Assembly (NCBI GenBank): GCA_045642485.1
Contig: JAZUIV010000012.1
Span: forward strand, 1-64,000
Direction: 5' to 3'
DNA length: 64,000 nt
DNA from: Cacconaster sp045642485
GTDB taxonomy: Bacteria; Bacteroidota; Bacteroidia; Bacteroidales; UBA932
Shown: positions 33,796 through 42,547 of the stretch, in pieces
Layout: the number at the start of each line of letters is the position of its first letter
How positions within the stretch are numbered: position 1 is the stretch's first letter
The notes under the pieces: generated by a model
What the model was told of the DNA's origin: nothing
The model's database searches: none
The model's input: the letters and a program-made list of their open reading frames with translations, nothing else
Translations under genes and position numbers: made by a program

Positions 33796-36700
33796 TGCAT
33801 ACCGGGCCGATGATTCCGGACTGCTGGAGAGGCGCGCTCGAACCGGGGTTATTGTATGTCCAGGTCCCTCTTTCATTTTCCGGAAGCTTTTCGTCCCCAA
33901 TCAGGCGGTTGACCCAGTTGTTGGTCACGTCTATCTGGAGTGTATTTTCCCCTTTCTTTACGAAGTCTGTAATATCGAGTTTGTACGGTGCGGTCCATAC
34001 ACCGCCTGCATACTTCCCGTTAACTTTGACATTCCCGACCACCATAACCTTTCCGAGAGAGAGCTCCACTGACTTTGCGGAAGCATCATCAAGGTAGAAT
34101 GTGGTGTTGTAGTGTGCTGTTCCGGAAAAATGGCGTATGCGTTCATCGGAGGATGCCGCCCAGTCGCCAGGCTTGTCCAACGTCACGGAGAAACCTTCAT
34201 TGCCGGCTACGGTATCGAATGTCAATTCCCAGGGGGAGGTGATTTCAGTACTTTCTGAACCTGATGAGGTGAGGGCAGGTTCCGCCTCCTTGCGGAATAC
34301 GACGAATGCGCTGCCATTCTTTTCGAAGTCGATGGATACCTTGACCTTCCCGTTTTCCTTTGAACAGGGAAGCCCACGCACATATCCTGTTACCGCATCC
34401 CAGATTTCTGCTTCACAATATCCCGCATCACGGAAATGAAGTTCCGTACTGACTGCTTCCTCGCCCTGGTTGGTCAGGAAATAAACTTCGGCATCCGCGA
34501 GTGTCCTGTGGATGAAATCGACAACGGCATTTTCGTTGGAAACGAGGCAGTCCGGTTCTATGCCCATCCCGTTGAGCAGCTCTCCGAGGTCAATGCCGTT
34601 TCCATAAACCTTGCCTTTTCCATAGGTGCTGCAGGAAGCCCCTGGACTATTCCAAAGTTTTGCCGCCAGTTCCCGCACGGTATTGTCGGCCTTGGGCCAA
34701 TCCTTCAGGCTGGGTGATTTTTCGGGAGCGGGCCCCACCACTGTAAGACCACTTTCGACGAGTCTCGCGATGACTTCGAGCATTTCCGGACGCATTGTTT
34801 TCTGCGCGGGAAGAACCAGTACCCTGTATCTCATACCGCTGTCCAATACGAGCTCCCCGTTTTCGACGCGGGAATGGTCGCGCAGCACCTCTGCGTTGAT
34901 GAAGTCGTTGGAATATCCTTCCGGAAGTTCCGGGGTGCAGTCACCCGCCATTTTGGGAGTGTCTTCACCGATGAAATAAGCAAGGTCTGCCACATATCTT
35001 CCCTGCTGGAGGACATAATTGCACCTTTTCAGGTAATCAGTATAAAGATTGAGAGAGCTGAACCAGGTATTGCTGCGGTTGAATTCCGTGCCGAACCACG
35101 CATTGATCCCTGGCACCACGTCGTTTGGCTGGGTGATATAGACGTGAAGCAGAGTGTTGTTGATGCCGAGGGCAAAGGAACGATCCACTCGCTTCTTGAG
35201 CATATCCGGCCCCCGCTGGAACGGCATATCTCCGCTGGTGCTGGATTCTGCCCAAATCTGTTTCTTGCCGTAAATGTGGCCGCAGGAAGCGGCATCCTTC
35301 AACTCCGTGCCCTCAATGCGTCCGTCTTCTCCCGCCCAGAATTCTCCGGCGACTCCGTCGCTCTGACCACCGTAGAGGAGAAATTCTCCCGGGAATCCCC
35401 AGTGACCGTAATTTTCAAGCCATGTCTGCAGGCCGTGTTCGTGGCATACTTCCTTCAGTCCTCCCACATAGTCGTATGCCACCTTGTCGGCAACAAGCCT
35501 TCGCATATCCCAGAGGAAACGCTCGGATTCCTCTTCGCTATCGACTATATAACCTTGCAGGACGGGGAGAAAGCGGAGCATATCATAGCCATAGATCTTC
35601 CCGAACTCTTCCGCCATCCCATCTGTCCAGTTCTGGCCACCCATCTCGTAACTGTCCAGAATGGAAAATTTGAAACTTGTCCTGTCTTCAGCAGGAATGC
35701 GACGGAGGATTTCTCCGGTATATGCGTCAAAATGGGCACGGATATGTTCCTTGCTCATCTTGTCCGCTTCAAGCCCGGTGGCGGTGGGGACGGCCGGAGC
35801 ATTGGTCGCCCCCGTGGTGAGGGCGTATGCGGTAACCACTGTCCATTCTCCTTCGGGAGTGTTCCATTCGATGGACTTTTTGTCGGCGGAGATGAAATCG
35901 GAAAGGTCAATGACGCTCTTGCTGTCAATTTTGGCTCCGTTTGATACGGGCTGGGTGTCCCACATATAGAAGTCCCAGGGAGGTACAGTACTTTGGAACA
36001 TCTTTGCGAATGTCTTCTCGGCATAATCCTCCATATACGGGATATTGCTCAAGGCGATTTTCAGAAGACCTCCGTCCCGTGTTTCGATGGAGAATGTAAA
36101 ATCGTCTCCTGCTACATCGGGCAGTGAAACTATCTGATATGCAGAAGGGATGAAACCTACGTGGATGGTGTGGTTGCTACGGTTGAAATAGAATCTCCTG
36201 AGGACTTTGTCGTCTTTTGAGATGCTGGCCCAGCCTTCGATATCATCATCGCTTGTAACCATAAGTGACCTGGCGGTCATCGGCGCTCCGGTCTTGAGAC
36301 GGATGGAATATTCGCAGTTGGAAGAGGTGCTTCCGATATGGAGAGTCCATTCCTTAACGGTCTCCTTTATCGCCGGATATGCAAAAGTCTTTATGATTCT
36401 GTGTGCGGGAATATCCGGGAGAGTTATGTTTTTGGATGTTCCGTCCCCCTTGACAAGGGTGTCTTCAAATGCGACGCGGCGCATTGACCGGTCTTCACTC
36501 ACCCAGGGCCCTCCGGACTGACTCCATCCGGGAGAGTTGAACATACCTATTTCTATCCCAAGTTCAGAGGCAGTCTTGAGGGCGGTATGGACAATGTCCC
36601 ACCATTCCTCCGACTGGAATGCGACGGGGCCGTCCGCGGGACCTTCTCCGCCGATATCTCCTATGTACGCACGGCCTATCCCCGCTTCCTTCATAGCCAG

Positions 36701-36880
36701 AAGATCCTTGACGATACCTTCTTTTGAGACATTGCCGTTGAGCCAGTACCAATAGACTCCGATACGGACATCATCAGGTACATTGTTGAATTCTTTCTCC
36801 ACTTCGGAGACGGATATCCCGGCCTGTGTACATCCGCACAACAAGGCAAGGAACGATAGATATGTCAATAACCTTTTCAT
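33734..36880 (-). CDS. GH106 alpha-L-rhamnosidase-like lipoprotein
   Basis: The 1048-residue protein has a lipoprotein signal with Cys17 in 'LLCGC'. The GH106 signature 'GMFNSPGWSQSGGPWV' is near residue 115. Further family-type features are 'SILDSYEMGGQNWT', 'GEFWAGEDGRIEGTELKDAASCGHIYGK' (given here as a landmark only by its first residues GEFWAG), and a C-terminal jelly-roll sugar-binding domain. The length fits the family. The activity releases terminal rhamnose, for example from pectin rhamnogalacturonan side chains. The final 17 or so residues lie in the antisense overlap with the esterase gene and are probably a late extension. Confidence 0.85.
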   Translation of the reverse strand: MKRLLTYLSFLALLCGCTQAGISVSEVEKEFNNVPDDVRIGVYWYWLNGNVSKEGIVKDLLAMKEAGIGRAYIGDIGGEGPADGPVAFQSEEWWDIVHTALKTASELGIEIGMFNSPGWSQSGGPWVSEDRSMRRVAFEDTLVKGDGTSKNITLPDIPAHRIIKTFAYPAIKETVKEWTLHIGSTSSNCEYSIRLKTGAPMTARSLMVTSDDDIEGWASISKDDKVLRRFYFNRSNHTIHVGFIPSAYQIVSLPDVAGDDFTFSIETRDGGLLKIALSNIPYMEDYAEKTFAKMFQSTVPPWDFYMWDTQPVSNGAKIDSKSVIDLSDFISADKKSIEWNTPEGEWTVVTAYALTTGATNAPAVPTATGLEADKMSKEHIRAHFDAYTGEILRRIPAEDRTSFKFSILDSYEMGGQNWTDGMAEEFGKIYGYDMLRFLPVLQGYIVDSEEESERFLWDMRRLVADKVAYDYVGGLKEVCHEHGLQTWLENYGHWGFPGEFLLYGGQSDGVAGEFWAGEDGRIEGTELKDAASCGHIYGKKQIWAESSTSGDMPFQRGPDMLKKRVDRSFALGINNTLLHVYITQPNDVVPGINAWFGTEFNRSNTWFSSLNLYTDYLKRCNYVLQQGRYVADLAYFIGEDTPKMAGDCTPELPEGYSNDFINAEVLRDHSRVENGELVLDSGMRYRVLVLPAQKTMRPEMLEVIARLVESGLTVVGPAPEKSPSLKDWPKADNTVRELAAKLWNSPGASCSTYGKGKVYGNGIDLGELLNGMGIEPDCLVSNENAVVDFIHRTLADAEVYFLTNQGEEAVSTELHFRDAGYCEAEIWDAVTGYVRGLPCSKENGKVKVSIDFEKNGSAFVVFRKEAEPALTSSGSESTEITSPWELTFDTVAGNEGFSVTLDKPGDWAASSDERIRHFSGTAHYNTTFYLDDASAKSVELSLGKVMVVGNVKVNGKYAGGVWTAPYKLDITDFVKKGENTLQIDVTNNWVNRLIGDEKLPENERGTWTYNNPGSSAPLQQSGIIGPVCINTTLRDLRNPICRGHGPGH

Positions 36881-36980
36881 AAGAGCGTTGTTTTATTTTT
36901 CCAGCCATCGGGATGAATCTGCCCGGCTTCTATATTCAAATTTAATTTTTTTTTTGGAAATTATACAGTCCCATTTTTAT

Positions 36981-36988
36981 TAATTTTG
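36981..36988 (+). promoter_or_regulatory. Promoter -7 element for outer-membrane receptor
   Basis: TAATTTTG matches TAnnTTTG and ends only 7 bases before the ATG at 36996, so transcription would begin at or almost at the start codon. A TTTG lies at 36953-36956, 24 bases upstream, a few bases farther than ideal. Confidence 0.45.
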
Positions 36989-36995
36989 CAAGATT

Positions 36996-39434
36996 ATGAA
37001 AAGAACATCTTTCCTTTCCTGCACAGCTCTGATTCTGTTGTTTGCCGCTTTTCCTGCCGTAGCGCAGAACCTGACTTCCTCCGTCAGAGGCCGGGTCGTC
37101 GATTCCGTTGACGGTACCGTAGTGGAATTCGCCGACGTCATCGTGTCGGATTTGAATGACAGAGTCCTTGCTTCAGGTACTGTGGGCGCGGACGGCTTTA
37201 TGGTCGGAGGGTTCATCGCAGACACGGTGTTCGTGACTGTCAGGATGATAGGCTATGAGGCATATGTGAGCGGTCCTGTTGCCTTTTCTGCCGGAAAGAC
37301 GAAGGACCTTGGAACCATTGAGCTATCGAAACAAGCCCTGGGCATACAGGAGGTGACCGTTGTGGCCGACAAGAACCAGATTGTTTATAAGCTCGACCGA
37401 AGGACAATCAGCGGTTCTTCCGCGCTCACAGCCGTCGGAGGCACTGCATTGGATATTCTTGCAAATGCCCCCTCCGTGCAGGTGGATGCCGACGGACAGC
37501 TGACCCTCCGCGGCAGCAGCAATTATCTTGTCTATGTGAACGGAAAGCCGAGCCCCCTTGAGGGTTCGGACGCGCTGCAGCAGATTCCTGCTTCGTCCAT
37601 TGAAGATATCGAAATCATCACCACTCCTTCCGCCCGTTACAAGTCTGACGGAGATGTGGGAATAATCAATATAAAGACTTCCGGCCCCGCCTCGGATCTG
37701 TTCGGTGGCGCTGTCAATCTTTCAGGAAGTACGCTCGGCACCTGGAGCGCCGACGGCAGGCTGAGTTTCCACAAGGGGCACAACACCTTCTATGGCGGGG
37801 GAACTCTGCAGGACATCAAGTCCAGGGGAGACTTCAAGCAGGACAAAATCACCGATATGGACGGTTATAGGGTGGAGTCCCACTCCGACGGTGAGAGATA
37901 CAGGAGCAACCGCACCCTCATCGGCAATGCCGGATGGCAGTTCGACGACGGCAAGAAGCACAAGCTGATTCTGGACCTGCAGGCCGGCTCCACAAAAAAT
38001 CACCGGGGAGGAAATATGCTCTACAACGAGTCAAGGAACTGGCTTGACCAGGCCCTGGGCGAGTCAGTGTCCGGCTTCGGTGTCTTCAACAGCGAAGACC
38101 ACTATATCCTTGAGAAAAAGCTCCTCCAGGCATCCTTGGACTACACCTGGAAAATCTCTTCAAGGAGTGAAATCAATGCTTCCAGCCGACTGAGGTATGA
38201 CCGCTATTCCCTTGAATACACCGAAAGCAATATGTTCACTCTCGAAGGGGTGAGGGACGAGGGGACCCGCGGATATGAGGAGGAACACCATTGGGATGCC
38301 GACGGTATGGTCAACTACAAGTTTGAATTCAGCCCGGCCGGAAAGCTTGAAGCCGGTTGGCAGTACACCACCTACAGCGAGCACGGCGGCTATAGTTTCA
38401 AATATTGGGATAAGGCCGTACAGGATTTCGTCTGGGACGAGAGTATGAGCACCCCGTTCTACTACCGGCGTCAGAACCACACTCTCTATGCGATGGTCAC
38501 GGATAAAATCGGGAAACTGGACTTCGATGCCGGCCTTCGTGCCGAGAGAGTGATTGACGAGGTGACCATCGACGTCAAGGATGCATCCAGATATGTGAAA
38601 CTGTGGGATTTCTTCCCTTCGGCCCATATCTCCTATGACGCATCTTCCGCCGGAATCTTCAGTTTCGGCTATTCCCGTCGCACCAACCGCCCTGGGATAT
38701 GGCAGAGAGAGCCGTACATCACCTATGAAGATTACTATACCAGAAAGGTCGGCAATCCTGACATCAGGGCCGAATACATCAACTCCCTGGAGCTGGGCTA
38801 CCGCAAGTTGTTCAGAACTGCAGGCAGTGTCGCCGCCACCCTTTTCTGGCGCCACAGGGCGGATGTGGTGGACTGGATACGTCTGCCGTATCAGCCCGGA
38901 GTCACCCTCGACAAGATTGTGAACGCCGGCAACAGGAATGAATACGGACTGGAATTCAGCACCCAGTTCAGGCCTTTCTCCTGGTGGAACACAACTCTCA
39001 ACGGAGATGTCTATCGTTTCGATTTCAAGGCGACTCGTGATGACTGTCACGACGCTTCGGGCTTCAACTATATGGTTGGGTGGATAAACAATTTCAACGT
39101 TGCCAAAAACACCAGAATCCAGTTCGACGGCCATTTTGTCGGGCCGCACGTGCTGACTCAGGGGAGCGAGAAGGCATACTGCTATTTCGACCTTGCGGCA
39201 AGGCAGCAGTTTGGGGATGGCAAGTTCGCCCTTTCGCTTGCGGCTCACGATATTTTCCACACGGCGGTCTATGAGAATATCCGCTCAACAGCCGGGCTGG
39301 AGTCCAGAACTATGGTAAGACCCAAGTTCCCCAACATAACGCTTGGCTTTACCTTCCGCTTCAACACCTCTCCCGCAAAGGAAAAGAGCGGAGCCATAAC
39401 CGGCGAAGCCGGATTCGAGGGCAAGGAATTCTAG
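36996..39434 (+). CDS. TonB-dependent-receptor-like outer-membrane beta-barrel protein
   Basis: The 812-residue protein has a signal peptide, then a carboxypeptidase-regulatory-like beta-sandwich (residues about 28-110, 'VRGRVVDSVDGTVVEFADV'). A plug domain near 115-230 has 'ILANAPSVQVDADGQLTLRG' and 'IEIITTPSARY', and a C-terminal 22-strand-type barrel follows (OMP_b-brl_3 class). These proteins import bulky ligands or act as outer-membrane assembly receptors. No SusD partner is adjacent. A perfect hairpin terminator follows the gene. Confidence 0.8.
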   Translation: MKRTSFLSCTALILLFAAFPAVAQNLTSSVRGRVVDSVDGTVVEFADVIVSDLNDRVLASGTVGADGFMVGGFIADTVFVTVRMIGYEAYVSGPVAFSAGKTKDLGTIELSKQALGIQEVTVVADKNQIVYKLDRRTISGSSALTAVGGTALDILANAPSVQVDADGQLTLRGSSNYLVYVNGKPSPLEGSDALQQIPASSIEDIEIITTPSARYKSDGDVGIINIKTSGPASDLFGGAVNLSGSTLGTWSADGRLSFHKGHNTFYGGGTLQDIKSRGDFKQDKITDMDGYRVESHSDGERYRSNRTLIGNAGWQFDDGKKHKLILDLQAGSTKNHRGGNMLYNESRNWLDQALGESVSGFGVFNSEDHYILEKKLLQASLDYTWKISSRSEINASSRLRYDRYSLEYTESNMFTLEGVRDEGTRGYEEEHHWDADGMVNYKFEFSPAGKLEAGWQYTTYSEHGGYSFKYWDKAVQDFVWDESMSTPFYYRRQNHTLYAMVTDKIGKLDFDAGLRAERVIDEVTIDVKDASRYVKLWDFFPSAHISYDASSAGIFSFGYSRRTNRPGIWQREPYITYEDYYTRKVGNPDIRAEYINSLELGYRKLFRTAGSVAATLFWRHRADVVDWIRLPYQPGVTLDKIVNAGNRNEYGLEFSTQFRPFSWWNTTLNGDVYRFDFKATRDDCHDASGFNYMVGWINNFNVAKNTRIQFDGHFVGPHVLTQGSEKAYCYFDLAARQQFGDGKFALSLAAHDIFHTAVYENIRSTAGLESRTMVRPKFPNITLGFTFRFNTSPAKEKSGAITGEAGFEGKEF

Positions 39435-39473
39435 AATACGGCCGAAGGGAGTAGAACCCGGAACTCCTTACAA

Positions 39474-39504
39474 AAAAAAGTCACTGAATATCAGTGACTT
39501 TTTT
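39474..39504. terminator. Bidirectional terminator
   Basis: A 14-bp perfect stem (39474-39487 with 39491-39504) around the core AAGTCACTGA has a 3-base loop and T runs on both strands. It terminates the receptor gene and could also stop transcripts from the tRNA-Lys side. Confidence 0.8.
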
Positions 39505-39527
39505 GTGCTCCCTCAGGGGCTCGACCC
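39505..39527 (-). repeat. Partial copy of tRNA-Lys 3' end
   Basis: The sequence repeats the 3' end of tRNA-Lys (39622-39645) almost exactly, differing by one missing A near its inner edge. Each copy lies beside its own hairpin terminator. A tRNA 3'-end duplication is the usual footprint of site-specific integration. The next 60 bases are a GCGAG-rich low-complexity stretch with no gene. Confidence 0.7.
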
Positions 39528-39592
39528 GAACGAGTGCAACGAGTGAGAGATGCGAGGCGAATGCCGAGCAAACCCAGAGCCCCGAAAAAAAG

Positions 39593-39619
39593 ATAAGCCA
39601 CTGTTTATAAGTGGCTTAT
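39593..39619 (-). terminator. tRNA-Lys terminator
   Basis: ATAAGCCACT (39593-39602) pairs with AGTGGCTTAT (39610-39619). On the minus strand it is followed by C and seven T residues, placing it correctly to end the tRNA-Lys transcript. Confidence 0.75.
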
Positions 39620-39622
39620 TCG

Positions 39623-39695
39623 TGCTCCCTCAGGGGCTCGAACCCTGGACCCCAACATTAAGAGTGTCGTGCTCTACCAACTGAGCTAAGGAAGC
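39623..39695 (-). tRNA. tRNA-Lys (anticodon CTT)
   Basis: The minus strand forms a full cloverleaf of 73 bases: acceptor stem GCTTCCT/AGGGAGC with discriminator A, D-arm with AGCTCAGTTGGTAGAGC, anticodon stem CGACA/TGTTG around loop CTCTTAA (anticodon CTT, reading AAG), and T-arm with GGGTTCGAGCCCC. The CCA end is not encoded. A consensus promoter lies immediately upstream. Confidence 0.95.
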
Positions 39696-39712
39696 GTTCC
39701 CTTTTGGGACTG

Positions 39713-39743
39713 CAAATGTAGTTAAAATTAATTACTATGCAAA
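39713..39743 (-). promoter_or_regulatory. tRNA-Lys promoter
   Basis: On the minus strand TTTG (39743-39740) is followed after exactly 19 bases by TACATTTG (39720-39713), a full match to the Bacteroidota consensus. The -33 box lies in the 3' end of the upstream acyltransferase gene. Confidence 0.75.
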
Positions 39744-40613
39744 ATTATTTTCACTTCTTGGGAAGATGGATGATGGATCCCTGAAATCGGAGGAGGGCTT
39801 CATCTCATATACCGCTTTGCGGAGGAAATCACCAAGCTCTCTGGCACTCTTGAACTCAGACAGTTTGTCCGGGAGGATAGGGGAGCCCAACCCTACGCGA
39901 CATGTTCTGCCGCCCTTGTTGAACAGTTCCCCGGGGAGCCGTAAAACCCGGATTCTCCAGTTGATAAGGCCGAGGAAGTAGAAATACTTCGAGTTCCTGT
40001 CAAAGAAACGCACCGGAATGACCGGGACACCGAGCTTCTGTATGACTCGAATCATCCCTTCCTGCCACTCACGGTCCCTGATTCTCAGTTCCTTCACGGA
40101 AAAGTCGGATACGGCCCCTGCGGGAAAAAGACCGAGCGGCTTTCCACTTCTCACGTGTTCCATCGCTTTCCTGATTGCCATAATATTTGTGGATGTGACT
40201 TCCTTGCTGCTGCCGTTGCTCGGGTTAACCACGAAACAGGCTGACATAAGCGCCTTTATGTGGGAGAGCACTTTGTTGACAATCAATTTGTAGTCAGGGT
40301 TGGCTCTGGTGAAGAAATCCGCCAGAATCAGGCCGTCGATGCTTCCGTAGGGATGGTTGCTGATGGTGATGAAGGGCTTGCCGGCAAATTTGCGCAGGGA
40401 ATCGGTCTCTCCGCCGATTTTGTAATTCACCTGTAAATGTTTGAGAAGTTTGTCCGCAAACTCCCCACCGCTGTATTGGCTGCAACTGTCATACGCATCT
40501 GATACCTTATCTATCAGAAGCAGCCTCCTAACGTCGCTGATAATGTGGCCTCCTAATCTTCCTTTCAGTGACGGGATGGTTTTTTGCAACTCTTCTGTGG
40601 GGAGAACAGGCAT
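39735..40613 (-). CDS. PlsC-like lysophospholipid acyltransferase
   Basis: I start at 40613, two bases after the stop of the preceding gene, giving 292 residues. The acyltransferase motif appears as 'SNHPYGSIDG' near residue 85, followed by 'LGLFPAGAVSDF' and 'GVPVIPVRFF', as in 1-acylglycerol-phosphate or ornithine-lipid-type acyltransferases. The spacing between His and Asp is the wider one common in Bacteroidota members. As the last gene of the spt cluster it may acylate a sphingolipid or phospholipid product at the inner membrane. The acceptor is unknown. Confidence 0.75.
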   Translation of the reverse strand: MPVLPTEELQKTIPSLKGRLGGHIISDVRRLLLIDKVSDAYDSCSQYSGGEFADKLLKHLQVNYKIGGETDSLRKFAGKPFITISNHPYGSIDGLILADFFTRANPDYKLIVNKVLSHIKALMSACFVVNPSNGSSKEVTSTNIMAIRKAMEHVRSGKPLGLFPAGAVSDFSVKELRIRDREWQEGMIRVIQKLGVPVIPVRFFDRNSKYFYFLGLINWRIRVLRLPGELFNKGGRTCRVGLGSPILPDKLSEFKSARELGDFLRKAVYEMKPSSDFRDPSSIFPRSENNFA

Positions 40614-40615
40614 AT

Positions 40616-41749
40616 CTATGGAATCAGAGTTTTGATGTAGCAGCGTGCTCTTTTGTGAAGGCGGTATTCGAAACGGTTCCACAGGTTCTGTACGCTGGAG
40701 TTGTCCTCCAGTTCCCTTGTGGATTCGATGTATTTGATGCCATATTCCTTGATGGGCCAGCTCAACGCGTCGAAAATCAGAGACGTGACACCTTTCGACT
40801 TGTATTGGTCATCCACGCCTATGAGCAGGCAGTCCAGGGTGTCGTTGTGATTCAGGGCGTGCAGGACGTGTCTGAAGCCGAAGGGGAAAAGTTTTCCGCC
40901 GCATTTCTGCATGGCGACTGCCATAGAAGGGGCGGTGACTGCGAATGCCACCATTTTCCCTTCACCGTTGCGGATGACCGTGACGAATTCGGGTTTGAGG
41001 ATTGAGGTGAACTGCTTCTTGAGATCCTTTATCTGACCTTCGTTCAGTTCGCTGTATCCGTGAATATCTTTGTAGCATCGGTTCATAAGGGCGGCCATCT
41101 CATCGAAGCAGTCAATCATCTGCTTCCTGCTCTTGAGGTAGTCCACGTGCACGTCATACCTCTTTGAGACAAGTTGAGCGCCTCTGGCGTATGCTTCCGG
41201 AATCACTTCCGGCATAAGTATGCGGAATTCCACCCAGTCCGTATCCTTATTGAAGCCCTTGCGCAGAATCTGCTTCTCGTAATAGGGGAAATTGTATTTT
41301 CCGTAGGCTGTGGGAAGTTCCTCGAACCCTTCCACCAGCACTCCGGAGGGGTCGAACTCCAGAAAGCCGAGAGGTCCGTTCAGGTACTCCATCCCTTTGT
41401 CCAGAGCCCATTTCTCCGCTGTGTCCAAAAGAGCGTCCACTACGGTATCGTCATCAATGAAGTCGGCAAAGCCGAATCTGGCGATTTTCTTTCCGACTTT
41501 TTCGTTGTATGCCCGGTTGATTATGCCGGCTATGCGTCCGACGATTCTCCCTTCGGAGTCGTATGCTAACCAGCAACAGCATTCGCAGAATTCGAAAGCG
41601 TGATTTCTGCGCGGGTTGAACAGGTCAAAATCCGCGCTTTCGATGGTGGGGACATAGTATTTGTTCCCTTTGTACATCTCGTTCGGGAAATGGACGAATT
41701 TTTTGATTTCGCGGCTACTTTTTGCCTCTTTGATAATGACTTCCATCAC
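40616..41749 (-). CDS. GNAT-like acyltransferase, candidate ceramide synthase
   Basis: The 377-residue protein has a two-part GNAT-like fold: an N-terminal part with 'YVPTIESADFDLFNPRRNHAFEF', 'GRIVGRIAGIINRAYNEK' and 'PLGFLEFDPSGVLVEGFEELPTAYGKYNFPYY', written here as landmarks, and a C-terminal GNAT-type core with 'LLIGVDDQYKSKGV'. No signal or membrane helix is seen. It starts 3 bases after the SDR gene. In Caulobacter, bacterial ceramide synthase is encoded near spt and an SDR reductase. By analogy this gene is the candidate N-acyltransferase for sphinganine. That step is inferred from context, not from diagnostic residues. Confidence 0.6.
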   Translation of the reverse strand: MMEVIIKEAKSSREIKKFVHFPNEMYKGNKYYVPTIESADFDLFNPRRNHAFEFCECCCWLAYDSEGRIVGRIAGIINRAYNEKVGKKIARFGFADFIDDDTVVDALLDTAEKWALDKGMEYLNGPLGFLEFDPSGVLVEGFEELPTAYGKYNFPYYEKQILRKGFNKDTDWVEFRILMPEVIPEAYARGAQLVSKRYDVHVDYLKSRKQMIDCFDEMAALMNRCYKDIHGYSELNEGQIKDLKKQFTSILKPEFVTVIRNGEGKMVAFAVTAPSMAVAMQKCGGKLFPFGFRHVLHALNHNDTLDCLLIGVDDQYKSKGVTSLIFDALSWPIKEYGIKYIESTRELEDNSSVQNLWNRFEYRLHKRARCYIKTLIP

Positions 41750-41752
41750 TGA

Positions 41753-42547
41753 CTATTGTTTGTAAAACCATCCGAGGATTCTGCTGAAGGCACGGCCCGG
41801 CAGAATGATTTTCAATGGCAATGATAATTTCTGAATGAATGTGGCGATTCTGTATCTGAATTTCGGATTTCTGCAGACGACAATCTTTGAAATGCGGTTT
41901 GCAAGGTATTCCGGCTTGAGACCACCCTTTTCGTCGCTTTCGAAACTGCGGACTGATTCCGTTACACCGGGATAAGCCTCAAGCGCTTCCTCAGGCAGGG
42001 TTTTGCGCCGCGCAGAGGTAAACCCTGTGGCAAAGTCCCCCGGCTCGATGAGGATGATTTTTATGCCCATCTTGCGGGTTTCAATCTGAAGGCCTTCTGC
42101 AAAACCTTCGATTGCGAACTTGGATGCGCTGTAGAATGCCTGGAACGGGAGCCCCATAACGCCACCTATGGAGCTGAAGCAGAGGATTCTCCCTTCCTTC
42201 TGCGCTCGCATATGAGGCAGCGCGGCCTTGGTGAAATGCACCTGCCCCATGAAATTGGTTTCCATCTGGAGCTTGATGTCCTCTTCCGGGCTGAACTCAA
42301 CCGGACCTCCGATTCCCATACCGGCATTGTTGATGAGCACGTCGATGCGGCCCTCCCTTGAGACGACCTCATTCACTGCGGAAAACGCATCCTGCTCATT
42401 GCGCACGTCGGCGTGGAGATAGTTTACTCCGGGAATCCGTTCGACTTCCCTGCGTACAGTACCGTAAACAATGTGCCCGTCGTCTGAGAGACGCCGGGCC
42501 ATTGCCAGTCCGAAACCTGACGAAATTCCGGTAATCAATATTATCAT
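41753..42547 (-). CDS. SDR reductase, candidate 3-ketosphinganine reductase
   Basis: The 264-residue classical short-chain dehydrogenase has the cofactor motif 'TGISSGFG', 'NNAG', a catalytic Ser in 'FSSIGG' and 'YSASK'. A C-terminal hydrophobic tail resembles membrane-associated reductases of the KDSR type. Its start overlaps the serine palmitoyltransferase stop by four bases. The expected role is reduction of 3-ketosphinganine, the direct product of the upstream enzyme. General SDR specificity cannot be read from sequence alone. Confidence 0.7.
   Translation of the reverse strand: MIILITGISSGFGLAMARRLSDDGHIVYGTVRREVERIPGVNYLHADVRNEQDAFSAVNEVVSREGRIDVLINNAGMGIGGPVEFSPEEDIKLQMETNFMGQVHFTKAALPHMRAQKEGRILCFSSIGGVMGLPFQAFYSASKFAIEGFAEGLQIETRKMGIKIILIEPGDFATGFTSARRKTLPEEALEAYPGVTESVRSFESDEKGGLKPEYLANRISKIVVCRNPKFRYRIATFIQKLSLPLKIILPGRAFSRILGWFYKQ

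Noticed and set aside
39505..39600. Second complete tRNA-Lys
   Set aside because: Only the 3' end matches; no anticodon arm or acceptor 5' strand can be drawn.
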